Assembly (NCBI GenBank): GCA_024760905.1
Contig: CM045733.1
Location: 34,773,501-34,837,500, forward strand
Source of the DNA: Plotosus lineatus
Taxonomy: Eukaryota; Chordata; Actinopteri; Siluriformes; Plotosidae
Length of the DNA: 64,000 bases
Direction: 5' to 3'
Every line of letters begins with the position of its first letter. Position 1 is the first letter of the stretch. This document shows, in pieces, positions 1-14,034 of this stretch. Made by a program: the position numbers and the translations under genes. The notes beneath the pieces were generated by a model. It did not search any database. It was not told where the DNA came from and saw only the letters and a program-made list of their open reading frames with translations.

Positions 1-75
1 CTGCAGCCTAATGGTAAGAGAAGTCGCTTTGGGACCGAAAGATTGCTAGTTCAACTACCGAACCAGCAGAAAAAG

Positions 76-114
<39 letters not shown>

Positions 115-236
115 GGGCTGCACCTTCCTTCAGTGTGTGGCAGCCCACTGCTCCAAGTGCGTGTGTAGCATACTCACTTTGGATGGGTTAAATGCAGAAA
201 CAATTTCCTTTGCGGGATGAATACAGAAAAAATGCC
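1..236 (+). repeat. tRNA-derived SINE (family D), carrying a TG microsatellite
   Basis: The head resembles a tRNA-type pol III promoter: A-box-like GCCTAATGGTAAGAG and B-box-like AGTTCAACTACC. The tail (TTGGATGGGTTAAATGCAG then a GGGATGAATA end) matches the copy at 33733-34045. It may be cut by the window edge. Confidence 0.65.
75..111. repeat. (TG)n microsatellite
   Basis: Near-perfect TG dinucleotide array inside the family D SINE. Confidence 0.95.
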
Positions 237-285
237 AAAAAAAAAAAAAAAGCCATCCCAGAAGATTGCAGCGTATTCAAAACTG

Positions 286-472
286 GGGAGGGGGGCGGCA
301 CGTCTGGAATATATGATTAACAAGGACATATGGGTGTTATGTCCTGCAATGGCCTTGCAAACTGTGTGGGGTATACTCTGCCCTCACCCAGAGTCAGCTG
401 AGATGGGTGCGAGTTTCCCCATGGCCCTAATTAGGATAAAAGGGTTCAAGGAAATGAATGAATGAATGAATA
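286..472 (+). repeat. Internally deleted SINE, family B head with shared GAATGA tail
   Basis: It starts with a GGGCGGCAC-like head and passes directly into the common 3' module (TGCAATGGCC..., CTCTGCCCTC, CCCTAATTAGGAT), ending in (GAAT)n. The middle of the usual 350-bp element is missing. Confidence 0.65.
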
Positions 473-1041
473 TAAGAGTGATAACACCTGTAATCTGGGA
501 CTGTTGATGGTCCAAAAGACTGGCCATGCAATTAATTGGCTTTCTAAAGGAGGAATATTGATGTAGTTTGTGGATGTTTTTTTATTTTTAGCTTCTCGAG
601 TGTTTTGTGGAACTCTGAAGTACCCTGAAGCTGATGTATCAGTGGATAACCAGTCAGTCATCCAACAGCACGTAATCCTTTCATTGCTCATAAAGTGCTA
701 TTGTTAGGATCAGAATTATCAGAAATTGAACTTGACTGACATTCTATTCAACCAACACCACAGTGTTGTCTGAAATTCGATTGTGTTCCCAGTACTAACA
801 CTGCTTGGTTAAAAGCAAGTCTCCCAGCACAGTTTCAAAATGACTTTGTATTTATTCTACTGCCAAGTAAAAAAACAATACAAGAAAGTGTTTATTAAAT
901 GCCTCAAGTGGCAAGTGGTTTAGTGTTTAATTGGGCAGAGTAGAGTGCATGGGGAAATGGGGATGGCAGAGTCAAAACTACAAACTGTTTAAAGTTTGCA
1001 TGTTTTGAAAATTTACAGATGGAAAAAATAATCAGGTTTAC
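473..1041. other. mrps18a intron 5 (part), no feature recognised
   Basis: AT-rich unique sequence beyond the exon 5 donor. I searched it for the final mrps18a exon and found none. Confidence 0.6.
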
Positions 1042-1117
1042 CTGTTGAGTGGGGGGTTAGCTTTGGGCTTTGGGACATGGCCTTCAGGAAGACGTGGTCT
1101 GTGGTCTGGAAGGAGAC
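1042..1117 (-). CDS. mrps18a: mrps18a exon 5
   Basis: The 76-bp exon has acceptor TTACTGCTCTAG and donor GTAAAC. It completes the Gly codon of exon 4 and encodes [18 protein letters not shown] then ANPPLNR, ending after two bases of a codon. Human MRPS18A reads [12 protein letters not shown] at the same place. The next exon, expected to start near a YLTRW motif, is not visible down to position 1. Confidence 0.94.
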
Positions 1118-3268
1118 CTAGAGCAGTAAGAAAAACAGTGGGGGGTCTTTATACTAAGGTCTGACATGACAAAATACAGTCGTCACCATTTTTCCTTAAT
1201 TCTTCCTTTGCTGATCATACACTGGTAACATTGGGTAAGAAAATACACGATAGACCATGTGATTACATTAAAATAATCCACACTGTGGTGCTGCACAATA
1301 TCAAGATGTGAAACAGTGCCTTTGCACCCCCAAGTGGATTATATTTTCATCTGGAGTCTGTTATGTAATGGGCAGGTCACTCAGTGCTCCACCAGTGTCC
1401 AGACTCCTTGTTCCTCTGTCCCTTTGTCATGCTGTACAGCCAGTATCACATAATCAACACTGATGATTCACAGAACAGCACTTCACCCATGGTAAATTCC
1501 CCTCGCAGGGTGTCACTTTACACACTGATTCTAGTTGTGGGATGTCCTATGTAATAGGATAGACCACTTAACAATACTCTGTAGGGGGAGACTCCCATGC
1601 CCCTCTCTGTCTTTGTCACAATGTTCTGCCGGTGTGACACATAATCTACAGATACTGGGATGATTTTGCACCCCACTCTGTGACATCGCAAAACGTGTCA
1701 GCCATGGGGAAGAGGGGAGCTCCACAGAGGGCCAAGCTCCGGTGTCCTGAATCACGACACACATAATAGATCATCATCATCATCATCAGAACCTCGGCTT
1801 TTGAAATCGTTGGAGATCCGAGTGTTGAAGAAGTAAATGCCCCCCTCCAGGTCAGCCTGTTAGCAGCGGCTGTCAGAAGTTCTGGTCATGTCCATCCATT
1901 CTTCTGTACAACCAGCTTTTGCATTGCTGTCCCCACCTGCATCCACCTTCGACTGTGCCTTGCATGATGGTCTTGCAAAGGCTGTATGGGAAAACCAAAC
2001 CATCATGCATCACTTGGCAATGGTGAGGAGACACAACACACCACTTTCAATCTTATGCCATATAGTCATTGGTCTTATGCACCAAGTCGGAGAGACAGAG
2101 CAGTTTTCTCAGACACTTTCGTCTCATATGCCTAAACTGCTTCCACAGGTCCCCCAAGGTCTGGAATCGGCCCTTCTCCACAATCTTCCTCAGGGTCCGG
2201 TCACCTCTTCTGGTTGTGCAGCGTTTCCTGCCACACTTTTTCTTCCCACAGACGTCCCACTGAGGTGCCTTGATACAGCAATGGGAACAGTCTATTCTTA
2301 CCCTCTTGCTTGAGGGTGGCAATGATGGCCTTCTGGACAGCAGTCAGGTCGGCAGTCTTACCCATCACTGTGGTTTTGAGTAATGAACCAGGCTGGGAGT
2401 TTTTAAAAGCCTCAGGAATCTTTTGCAGGTTGATTCAGATGATTAGGTTAATAGCTCGTTAAGAGTACCTTTTCATGATATGCTAATTTTTTTAGATAGG
2501 AATTTTGGGTTTTCATGAGCTGTATGCCAAAATCATCAGTATTAAAACAATAAAAGACCTGAAATATTTCAGTTGGTGTGCAATGAATCTAAAATATATG
2601 AAAGTTTAATTTTTATCAGTACATTACAGAAAATAATGAACTTCACAATATGCTAATTTTTTGAGGACTAGTATATATATTCATTGAATTAAAAGAATAA
2701 GCATTACATCAGCATACTACGTAGGTACGTCTAAACTCAAAATTTGACTTTTTTTGGGAGGGAAAAAACAAAAAAACGGATGAACGCAAGTCTGGGAGCG
2801 TCTATATAGATTCAGAAGATGCACATATCTGCATTATCCCGCGATAAGTGGCTCTTCTTCAAAATGTTCCGTGCTGTTGAAAACACGCGCGCTGACGGCA
2901 CACTCGATGCAGGGATGTACCATTTACCATACAGAGAGGCGGGACGTACCATTTACTAGGGGTGTTATTGAAAACGGCATTTACTACACATGCTGTCATG
3001 AACACAGGAAGCTATAATGTTAGAAGTATCGATTATCGATCGACATAATTATCAGCGATATTCCGATTGTCAATGACATCCCTACATCTTATGCATTATT
3101 TTTTAATGTTTAAGGGTTATTATAAGCATTTATAGCATTGAATATGTATTAATTGATATTCTATACACATATACGGCAGTCAGGGAGAGGGGTGTGATCC
3201 TACTTCGCGAAATTTAATGGTCGCTGGGGAGATCTCGGTCCCAATTAACTGCAGAAAGTGAGGGATCG

Positions 3269-3335
<67 letters not shown>

Positions 3336-3358
3336 CATACATACATACATACATATAC

Positions 3359-3434
<76 letters not shown>

Positions 3435-6267
3435 ACCTCACCTTACGAAAGACCCAACAAACAAAAAAATCCAGATTACGAAACGCATTTACCTAAAATT
3501 TCCGTCTCTGGATACGAAACAAATTCACGTTACAAAATGCACCATCTCAAAAATTCAAACATCCCGATCCGCTGATCCATTGGCTATCTCCCAACATTCC
3601 GCCCCGCTGGCCTCCCATTTGCAAGGAGGGAGCTGCATCTCCATAATACCCATGATGCTTTTCGTGTACCTTCAATCCATTGTTCATCACAGAGTTCGAA
3701 CACGCGTAAAGGACAGAGTTACTGTTGTTTCGTGAGTTTTTCGAGTGTGCTCATTGCAACTTTATTTTTTGGCTCAGGCTTTTAACCTTGTATAAACATT
3801 TATAAGATTACAACTCTACTAAAAAGACACGGTCAACACACGCGCGCACACATACACGAGCACGCACACACACGCGGTTCCCGGTGAAAGTGATTCCCGG
3901 TGCAAGTGAAAAGAAGAAGCGGGCTCGTGGCATGCGGTTGAGTGACATCGCAAAAGAATACATCCAAACCCGTCAACCATTGGTACGATATTGAAGCAGA
4001 AGGAGGCCTTAAAAGGTATACTTTTATAATTTTTTAAAGGGTTTATGGGGTAGTATTTGGGGCCTTGGAATGGATCAGGCCTTTTACATGAAAAATGCAG
4101 CTCAACTTATGAAAAAAAAAAAATCAGGTTACAAAACCACTTATGGAATGGATTAATTTTGTAAAGTGAGGTACCACTGTGTATGTATATATGTGTATAC
4201 ATAATACACACACACCAAGTGTCAGCTGAGTCTGTGATCTTAGTAGTAGGATTAAGCCCTTTGAAGATGACTGCCACGTGAAAACATTTTAGGAATGATG
4301 ACTTTATGCTTTCCAGTTTCTCTTGACAATTTCTATTAGACAACTTTCCGCAAAATAAGTCACAAAATAGATGGGAATTTAAAGCACAATCAACCGTGTA
4401 TACATTGTGATATTGCATGCTTGTGAGAAATGTACTTGATGCTGAATTTTTTAATTTATTTATTTTTTAAAGTATGGGCACAGAGTAAGTATTTCATGAC
4501 ACTGTGTAGCCACATGCAACACTGTTCAGTAAGCCACTTATGTTACAGACCTGCTCGATGGGCCATCTGCACACAAATGGCAATCTTGCGGTGCTCCTGA
4601 GCACAGAGTCCCGTGATGCGTTTCGGCAACATCCCTCCATCTGAACGAATGAACTGACTCAGTAATAAAACATCCTGTGGATTTAGAATCAGGAAGAAAA
4701 GACTTCATTAAATCATAAGTATTAGCAAATGATATGACTGTGCAAGCAACAATCAAAAAAACCTACAGAAAAAAAGTAATGCTTGAAAATTTGGAAAATA
4801 TTCAGATTTCAATATTTCGGTAGAAATATGATTAAAATTACGGGTGTCATTGAAAACCTATTATTGGTATCGATATATTGATTAAAAAAAATTTCCAATG
4901 CATCGATAAATTGGAATACTGCTGTACTGTTCCATAAAAGCATTAAATAGAACAGACTAAGATATATTACAGTAGTTTGTATAATGCATTGAATAACAGT
5001 GACTCGTCAACTTACGACCTATACGAGTTTCATCTGATCGACTTTACGACCGCAAAAGTGGTGAAGCATGATTCATGGCACTGCAGTGCGAGTGTTGCGT
5101 ACGACGGTTGTTTGTGCTGCCGGCAGCGCCTGCATCTTAAAAGGCCAAGCAGGAGATGATGCAAATTCACTTTCTAACTGCTCAGAGCAAATTTATTCAT
5201 CTACTTTCAATGCCACGTCACTGTGGCACGAAGCTGAGAGCCAATCCTTTCTGTGTGGGCGGGTCCCATACCTTGAAGCTCTAATTTTATTGAACTCACA
5301 CACTGCAGTGTTTATGTGACAGGAAGCGTGTCCTAAGTTTTGGCAATTAGCTACTCTGCGGGTTGAAGTTTTTCCATGTCCGTCCATTTGTGTTTGCTTG
5401 CCAGCTATGCTTGGCTTCGTAGAAATGAGCCAATCAAAACGAGGGAAATTTATCTCTTTACTCAAAGAACACATGCAGTCTGTGGCTGTTGTTATAATCC
5501 AATAAAATTGGAGTTTGAAGCTATCGGACCCGCCCACACAGTGGCGTACAGAAAGGATTGGCTCTCCGCTGCGTGTCACAGTGACGTGGAATCGAAAATA
5601 GATGTATAGATTCAGAAGATGCACATATCTGCATTATCCGGTGATAAAAGTGTCTCTTCTTGTTCATAATGTTCCGTGATGTTGAGAACACGCGCTCTGA
5701 TGGCACACTAGAAGCAGGGACGTACCATTTACCATACAGAGAGGCGGGACGCACTATTTACCATACAGAGAGGCGGGACGTACCATTTACTCGGGGTGTC
5801 ATTGAAATGGCATTTACTACAGATGCTGTCATGAACACAGGAAGCTATAACGTCAGAAGTATCGATACCCCTTTTATAGGTATCGATTATCGATCGACAT
5901 AATTATATCGGCGATATTCCGATAGTCAATGACATCCCTAATTAAAAGTGTCATGTTTTTTTCAACACAAGTTCTAAAATTAGATAAAGAACCCAAATAA
6001 TCAAATCAGACAAAAATATTATACTTGGTCGCTTATTTATCAAGTATACACTCTTAGGATTCTGCTAAAAGATAATAAATATAAAGATTGTGCCGATCTG
6101 AGCAGATAGTTAAGTCATTTCTGTGTATGAGACTTGCATCCATGCTAGTAGGCTTACACTTCTGACCAACCATATTTGCTTAGGGTTACAAAAGTCCGTA
6201 AAACAGTGTAAACACAAAGATCACAGAGACGACGTCGTAACACAAGGGTAACACGCTATATAACAGA

Positions 6268-6327
<60 letters not shown>

Positions 6328-9300
6328 TATATACACACACTCAGTCTGTAGTTTGTAAACAATGAATGCAGCATCATTGCGTCATTACGTCAGCGTACTA
6401 CGTTGGTACGTCTAAACTCAAAATTTGACCTTTTTTTAAAAAAAAAAAAAACAAAAACAACCAAAAAAAAAAAAAAAAACCCCACATACAATAAAAACAA
6501 CAACAAAAAATAAAATAAAAAAACAAAAAAAAACAAAACGGATAAACATAAGTCTGCATGTTGATTTTAAATTTCATGGTGTCAACAAATCTCTAAAACA
6601 TTGAAACAGGTAGCAATAAGAGGCTGGAAAAGACAATTGAACTTTTCATGAATAGCTGGAAGTCCAATTACCACTAATGAGGTAAGAAGCGAAGATGGGT
6701 AGAGGATCACCAATTCCCCCAATGCTGTACAGAAAGATAGTGGAGCAATATCAGAAAGGTGTTTTCCAGCGAAAAATTGCAAAGAGTTTGAAGTTATCAG
6801 CATCTACAGAGCATAACATCATCCAAAGATTCAGAGAATTCGGAACACTATCTGTGGCTCAAGACCGAAAAATCATACTGGATGCCCGTGATCTTTGGGC
6901 CTTTAAACTGCACTGCACAACAAACAAAATTGCTACTGTAAGGAAACTCACAGAATGGGCTCAAGCAATACTTCCAGAAATCATTGTTAGTGAACACAAT
7001 CTACCGTGCCATTCGTCATCGCCAGCTGAAACTCACAATACAAAAGAAGAAACCATTTCTAATCAGGACCCGGAAGTGCAGGTGTTTTCTCTGGGCCAGG
7101 GATCATTTAAAATGGAGTGTGGCAAAGTGGAAAATTGTTCTGTGGGCAGACAAATCATGATTCCAAGTTCTTTAAGGAAAACTGGGACGCCATGTCATCT
7201 GGATGAAAGAGGACAGCCCAAGTTGTTATCAGCGCTCAGTTCAGAAGCCTGCTTCTATGGTATGGAGTTGCACGAGTGTGTTCCATCAACAACAAATTAC
7301 CCTGGCTTAGATGAAGCAAAACAATCACAAACCATAATACTACAACAAATATATTTACAACTGGAGTAAGGTTCATAAGCTAGAATGCATTTTTTTTTTA
7401 CTTCTTGCAAGATAAAACATACCATTTAAACCCCAAAATGTTTTATTTTGTTCTCTTATCCACAAAACTACGATAAGAAATATAGAAGATTCTAAAGAGT
7501 TCACAAATTTTCAAGCACTACAGTCCAAAATGTTGAGGTTCTCTTTAGGAGGAATGAGGATGGATAGAATCAGGAATGAGTACATCAGAGGGACAGCACA
7601 TGTAAGACATTTTTGAGACAAAGTCAGAGAGGCTCGATTGAGATGGTTTGGACATGTACAGAAGAGGGATAGTGAATATATTGGTACTAGGACGCTGAGG
7701 TTGGAACTACCAGGCAGAAGGCTTAGAGGACGACCAAAGAGAAAATTTATGGATGAGGCGAAGGAGGACATGAAGGTAGTTGATGTAAGAGAACAAGATG
7801 CAGAGGATATGGTGAGATGGAAGCAGATGATTCGCTGTGGCAACCCATGAAGGGAACGGCCAAAAGGCAAAGAAGAAGAAGAGTTCAATACACACTGCAG
7901 TATAAAAACTGCCACTACATTTTATAGCAGAGCTACTGAGTGGAGTAGGCATGGAAAATGATTTGGATGGCTGTCCCATGTCCATGCCACAGGAAACCAA
8001 TAAGGTCACCACATCAGAGTTGATGCTGATTGGGGCTTATGTATCACAAACATAATGACTATTGTAAAGAAAGAATCACACACATACAAAAATAAATAAT
8101 ACTAATAAAAATCACAATCAAGCAGACAAATTTTCATCCCCAATGAAATGTTCAACAGGAATTGTTAGTTTCTCAGGCAGCACCACCTGAGGGATCAAAG
8201 TTCATATGTATCCAACAGTAGTTTCAAACCTTGCCCATCACAAGATGTGTCTAAATTCCCTAAATCATTTCACAATGTTATGTATTATAGATGATGAAAG
8301 ACCATGGGATTGCTCATTAGGGATGTATAAAGGTTGTAAAACATGTTTAAACTCTTGAATTTTGTGAACTCACTTTAACTGTGTAAAGCTACTTTGTGAC
8401 AATGTCAGTTGTAAAAAAAGCGTTATACAAATAAAACTGAATGGAACTAAAAAGACAAATTCTCTGCACTCTTGCACTGAAAAAAATTTACCTTTTGAAG
8501 TGACTAACAATTCTTTTATAAAGAATTGTGATTGGTTGTGCAACGACCCATACTTGAATTACTTTAGGAGTGTTGCTTTAATATTGTGTAAACATTTCAC
8601 ACTTATTTTCACTGTCTCTTTAGCCTAGCTCACATGTAAGCAATCATGACTGGATATACAAGTCAGTTTTAGTTTGAGATTAACTGAATACTTAGGTAGT
8701 AAAAATTGAGGTAAATGACCCATATTTGTAGTCTTGGAAAATTCTTTTAGACCTGCTCAAAATTTGGTGCGAATTCAGAGTGACTTGAATTTGTGCAGAG
8801 CTGAGGAAGCAGTTCAGTCCTTTTTTCGTGTTTTCGAATGGCTTAAAAGCAACTGATTTTTACACATCTCACATGAATCCGCTCCTATTGACAAAGAAAT
8901 ACCCAAGAAATTATGACACATCACACAAATTTACCTCTTTTATATAGAGGCAGCTGGCAGGAGTCCAGCGCGCACCTCTATTTACACTTTCGTTTAAAAG
9001 AAAATCTGCATATTTCCTACACACAACCCTGCCGCTTGCCATCTCACACCTGTAATATAAAAACATATTTCTAAATATAAATCAAGGTTCTGGTTTCAGT
9101 TTACTTACTGCTCAAGCTGATTTTCACAACAGGTAGAAGAACACACATCTCAGATCTATTCCGTTTATGTGAGGATCTGATTCTGTGGGATATAGTATTA
9201 CTGGGGACATATGGGAAATATACAGATGCTCCTCGACTTACGTTTTTAATTGGTTCCGGACGGCCGAACGCAATTGAAAGTGAACGCAAGTTGTTACAGT

Positions 9301-12300
9301 GACATATGACGTGTGACATATGACTCTCATACTGTACTGGTATGGTAGGCCTCCGTTAGTCCAGAAGGACTATGGCTGCGCTCTGGCTGGTATCCCGGCT
9401 GGTGATACTCCCCAGTGCGCAGAGCCCGGGTAGGGAGTAATGAGGGACAGGCTGTTACCCAAGCAGCAAGTCCCCCGTCTCGGCGCCACCGGAAGGATCC
9501 AATGGAAAGGCAAGTGCCGATACGACTGGGTTCCGGTGCCGTTGCAGGAGAGAATCTACGGTCAATTTAGAACGGCCAATTAACCTACAGTGCACATCTT
9601 TGGATTGCAGGAGGAAACCGGAGCACCCGGAGGAAACCCGCACAAGCATGGGGAGAACATGCAAACTCCACACAGAAATGCCCAGGCCGGGAATCGAACC
9701 CAGGCCTTCTTGCTGTGAGGCGGACGTGCTAACCACTACGCCACCGTGCCGCCTCATACTGTACTATACATCCATAAATACCATTACCATATCTCATAAA
9801 ACACCCCTAAATCAATTATTACACACAAAACATTGTAAAATAATATAAAATATATCAAATAATATCAACATTAATTTAAAATAAATTAAATTCAAGCAAA
9901 ATAATTTCAAATAGATCAATTTTAATCAAATTCACTCATCAAATATCAAACAGTATCAAATATAACCTTGAACATTCTCTGTGATGCAATCTTTCTGCGA
10001 GTAAATGGTTCCGATGGTCGACGGACGATCACTTTACATGAAGCTGAGCCGACTCACTTTACATGAAGCTTAAAACAGCCAATCAACACTTACAATATGT
10101 GTCGGCGCTCAATACCGAGAGTAGTTTACTTGCTATGCTTGAAGGCGGGTTATACAGACTTCCGGTCTTTCAAGTGAGCAAGGGCACCGTTGAACTCGTT
10201 TAGTACTCAGCCTACACTGATGTGAATCACCAGCAGAGCGAAGAGTTCTTTCTTTTCTGGATTCGGGTTTTCATTCATTTTAGAACTCTCTTTGCTTAAC
10301 TGAGTATGCATGGTAGATCGCGCCGATCCGAGCAGATAGTTAATTCATCTCTGTGTATGGGACTTGCATCCATGCTAGTAGGCTTACGCTTCTGACCAAC
10401 CATATTTGCTTAGGGCTACAAAAGTCCGCAACACTGTAAACACAAAGATCACAGAGACGACATCTTAACACAAGGGTAACACACTACATAACTGATTATA
10501 TATATAGCAGAAGAAGAAGGGGCACGTTCAGTCTGTCATTTGTAAACAATGGACGCAGCGTTGTTACATCACCCGGTCATTACGTCAGCATATCACGTAG
10601 GTACATCTAAACTCAAAATTTGACCTTTTTTTTGGAAAAAAAAAACAAAACAAAAAAACCCGTAAAATTTAAAAAACGGATGAACGTAAGTCGGGGAGCG
10701 TCTGTATAGGCTTTTTCTACTTTTTCTTGAATGACTAGTTCAACTTGATTACCCACATAATCTTTTCTCTGATATAAAACAGAATTTTTGCCTGATCAGC
10801 GTGAGTTGTAAAGCTTAACTTGCCTGTTATGCACATCCAAAATAGATAACTCCCCAGGTTTAATTAATGAAAAACCTCGAACAGTTAATTATTCTCCAAT
10901 ATGGCGTGAAATGAACGAATTGAGGAGGAAAGTGCAGATTTTTACATGCGGCTCCACACTATCACTTCAACTTCAAACCAACAGTGCAGGCTGAAAGAGC
11001 AGCTGTCACATAAGCCAATGCTGAACACACATACAAATAATTCAACTGGACCCACTGGACTCAAGACAATCAAATGGAGGTTACATGTAAAATATACAGA
11101 GAAATAAAAATCAACCACAGTGTGTGCTGGATTGAGTTACACAAAGGGGTCATAAATGTAGTTCTTGGAACCTCATGCTGTGTACAGTTTAATGATTTCA
11201 CCTGCTGTAAGAAACCTGATCTAGCTCATGAAAGACTTGATGATTGGGATGAGGAAAATTTACTGCGAGTAGCTTAGTGGGTTCCCAAGACAGAACATTA
11301 AACTACTGCTATAAGCAGCAGTAAAAGAATGTTGTTGTTTTTTTATAGCTTGAGACAACAGTATCCTGGGGTGGAATTTCGAAAAAATAAGCTACCTGCC
11401 ACAGGACTAGTGAAATTACAGATCCACTAGTCCTTCATAGCTACTGGTCAGCAGCACTAGCTTATATATTTATATCCATGGGATTTATCAGGTCACCAGC
11501 AGGATGACTTACTAGTGAATTTCACTCGTTCTACACACTTTTTACTCACCACGGCCCAGCGGACTAATGTTAACTTCAACCCCTGGTATCCCATTAAATG
11601 TTCTCCATTAGAGTGAGAACCTCAATTCATATCAGAGGCAAACAAAACACGCGGACTACAAATTCGAATTAGTGACTGTGGCAGACATATTGGGAAGCAT
11701 ATCATGTTGAAAATCAATAAGCTTCTGTAATATGGTCCCAACAATCATAACAAAAAAGATGAACAGTAATGACACTTTTGAGCAAATGTACAATGTAATG
11801 CAAATTCAATATGGTAGAGGTGGTAGTCACATTGGATATCTGATGGCAACAAAAATCGATCGGCTTGTGTAGTTACACAGTCCGAACCTCGAGAGAAAGA
11901 AAAGGAAAAAAAAAAAGAAAAAAAAAAGTGATGAATGGCAATGGGTATTTTGGGACAGATTGCAAAATGCAACTGTGGACAGATGGATGAACAGACATCA
12001 CTGTTGACAATACCACTCATGCCCATTAGGCTGGGGAGGGGGTTAAAAGGTTGTAAATTGAAGTTAAAGTCAAAGTATATTTACAGTGTCTTCTGGAGAA
12101 TGCAGATACTATGAGTCTCTTGAATTACCATGAAATCATTCAACTCATAGCACTTAGTAGAGAAGAAGTTGGGGCCAATTCAGTTACATACTGTGATATG
12201 ATTAATACATCACTTTACTGGCTCCAAAATTATTTGTTGTATTGTTAAAATTCTGCCCTTGGTTTCTTAAGCAAAACAATCTTCTGAAAAGTAGGGTACA

Positions 12301-12703
12301 TTTGATTTCTCATGTTGAACTCAGTGGCATAGCTCCTGATTGAGGCTTAAAGGTTTAAAGCTTGAGAGGTATTGAGAGGTAAGAGTTTCTTTTACATTTT
12401 TCAAGGTATTAAATTACAACAAAAAAGACGGGAAAATGTTAACCTGGAGATTGCAGGGTCGAATCCGGCTTAATGTCACAGCCGTCCATTGCCGGGAGGC
12501 AGAGCTCTCATGTGTGGGAGGGATGGCATAAGCTCACTTCCCTGCCACTCACAGCAATCACCACCCAATCATGGGCATCTGTGAGCTCATTCCTCCAAGG
12601 GGCAGATGGCGCTTTCCCTTGCAGTGAGTTAGAATGCCCCCGAATACGCATGGCACCGCAGTTCAAAAAGAGGTGGGTGGCTATTATTGCATTTCACGGG
12701 CGT

Positions 12704-12745
<42 letters not shown>

Positions 12746-14003
12746 ATGCTGTTGCCCCTCCCTGGTCGATGGTGGTCGTGCAATAGGGAAGGCAATACCT
12801 GATAGGTGGGCATTGGATACAACTAAATTAGAGAAAAAAATGGAAGAAAAATCCAAAGATAGAAAAAAAAATTGTAACATCAAATCAGGATATTTATAGA
12901 ATCACAATACAACTATAATCAGCACAGAGGTATTTTAATATCATCGTGTTCAATTTTCCATGATGTTTCCCAAGCTTACTGTTAGGGCAGTGGTGGCCTG
13001 GTGGGAAAGTGTGCTGAATCACTGATCCTAAGGTTGCGGGTTCAAGTCCCACTCACCACAAGGTTGTCACTGTACCCCCAGTGCAGCTAACTGGGTTATC
13101 AAAGGCCGGCCATGTCGCTCACTATCTATTGTGAGAGGCATGTAAAAGAACCATTGCTGACTTTCGTCAAGAGTCGGCAACATAGCCGTCAGCCTGTTTC
13201 TGCCCCTTACTAAAGGGTTGTTTCAGGAAGGGCATCCGACGTAAAAACCTATGCCAAATCAATTATGCGAATCATTAATATGACTTCCATGAAGATGGAG
13301 GCAGCTGATTCGCTGTGGCAACTCCTGAAGGGAACAGCCGAAAGGAAAAAAAAGATTCCCAAGCTTACTGTGTATGTGTACTTGTTCTGAAGGTTCCATC
13401 GGTAAATGGGACACTTAGCAGTTGGGTTTGAAGGTTCCAGGCTCTCAGGTGCAGCCACTGTTATACCCTCAATCTACAAATAAAACAAACAAGCTGAAAA
13501 TACACTGCTCAAAAAAGTAAATAAATTTAAAAATGGAGACAAAAAAACTCACCACTGTGGTTTTCCCCTCCTTCTTTTCCACCACTGGAAAAAAAAAAAC
13601 AAATAATCAAGTAAATTTAGTGTCAGTTAAGACACCAAGCACACAGCAATTTACAGTCAACAATCATACAACTGCAGTGGCACCTTAACTTACGAATTTA
13701 ATCCGTTTCAAGGACAAGCTCGTAAGCCAAAAAGTTTGTTACATAAAACAATTATTCCCATAAGAAATAACAGAAAACTAATTAATTCATTCCAACCCCC
13801 TCCCAAAAACATGTATATTTGACCTAATATGTTAAAGATAAACATGTAAAAACAATAAATATGTCAATTATAATACATGTACATTCACATTAATAATAAA
13901 TAATAATAAAAGAATAAAGAACACGTCAACTTCTGATCATCAACTGCGGCGAAGATGTCACGTGGGCAGGCAGAAGGTGGTACGTAACAGAGAGGGGACT
14001 TGC

Positions 14004-14034
<31 letters not shown>

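Noticed and set aside
1..1041. Final exon of mrps18a
   Set aside because: No YLTRW-like or equivalent coding segment with an acceptor was found. It is assumed to lie left of the window.
11074..11277. 67-codon ORF in mrps18a intron 3
   Set aside because: No recognisable motif, no credible splice context, and within chance length for AT-rich DNA.
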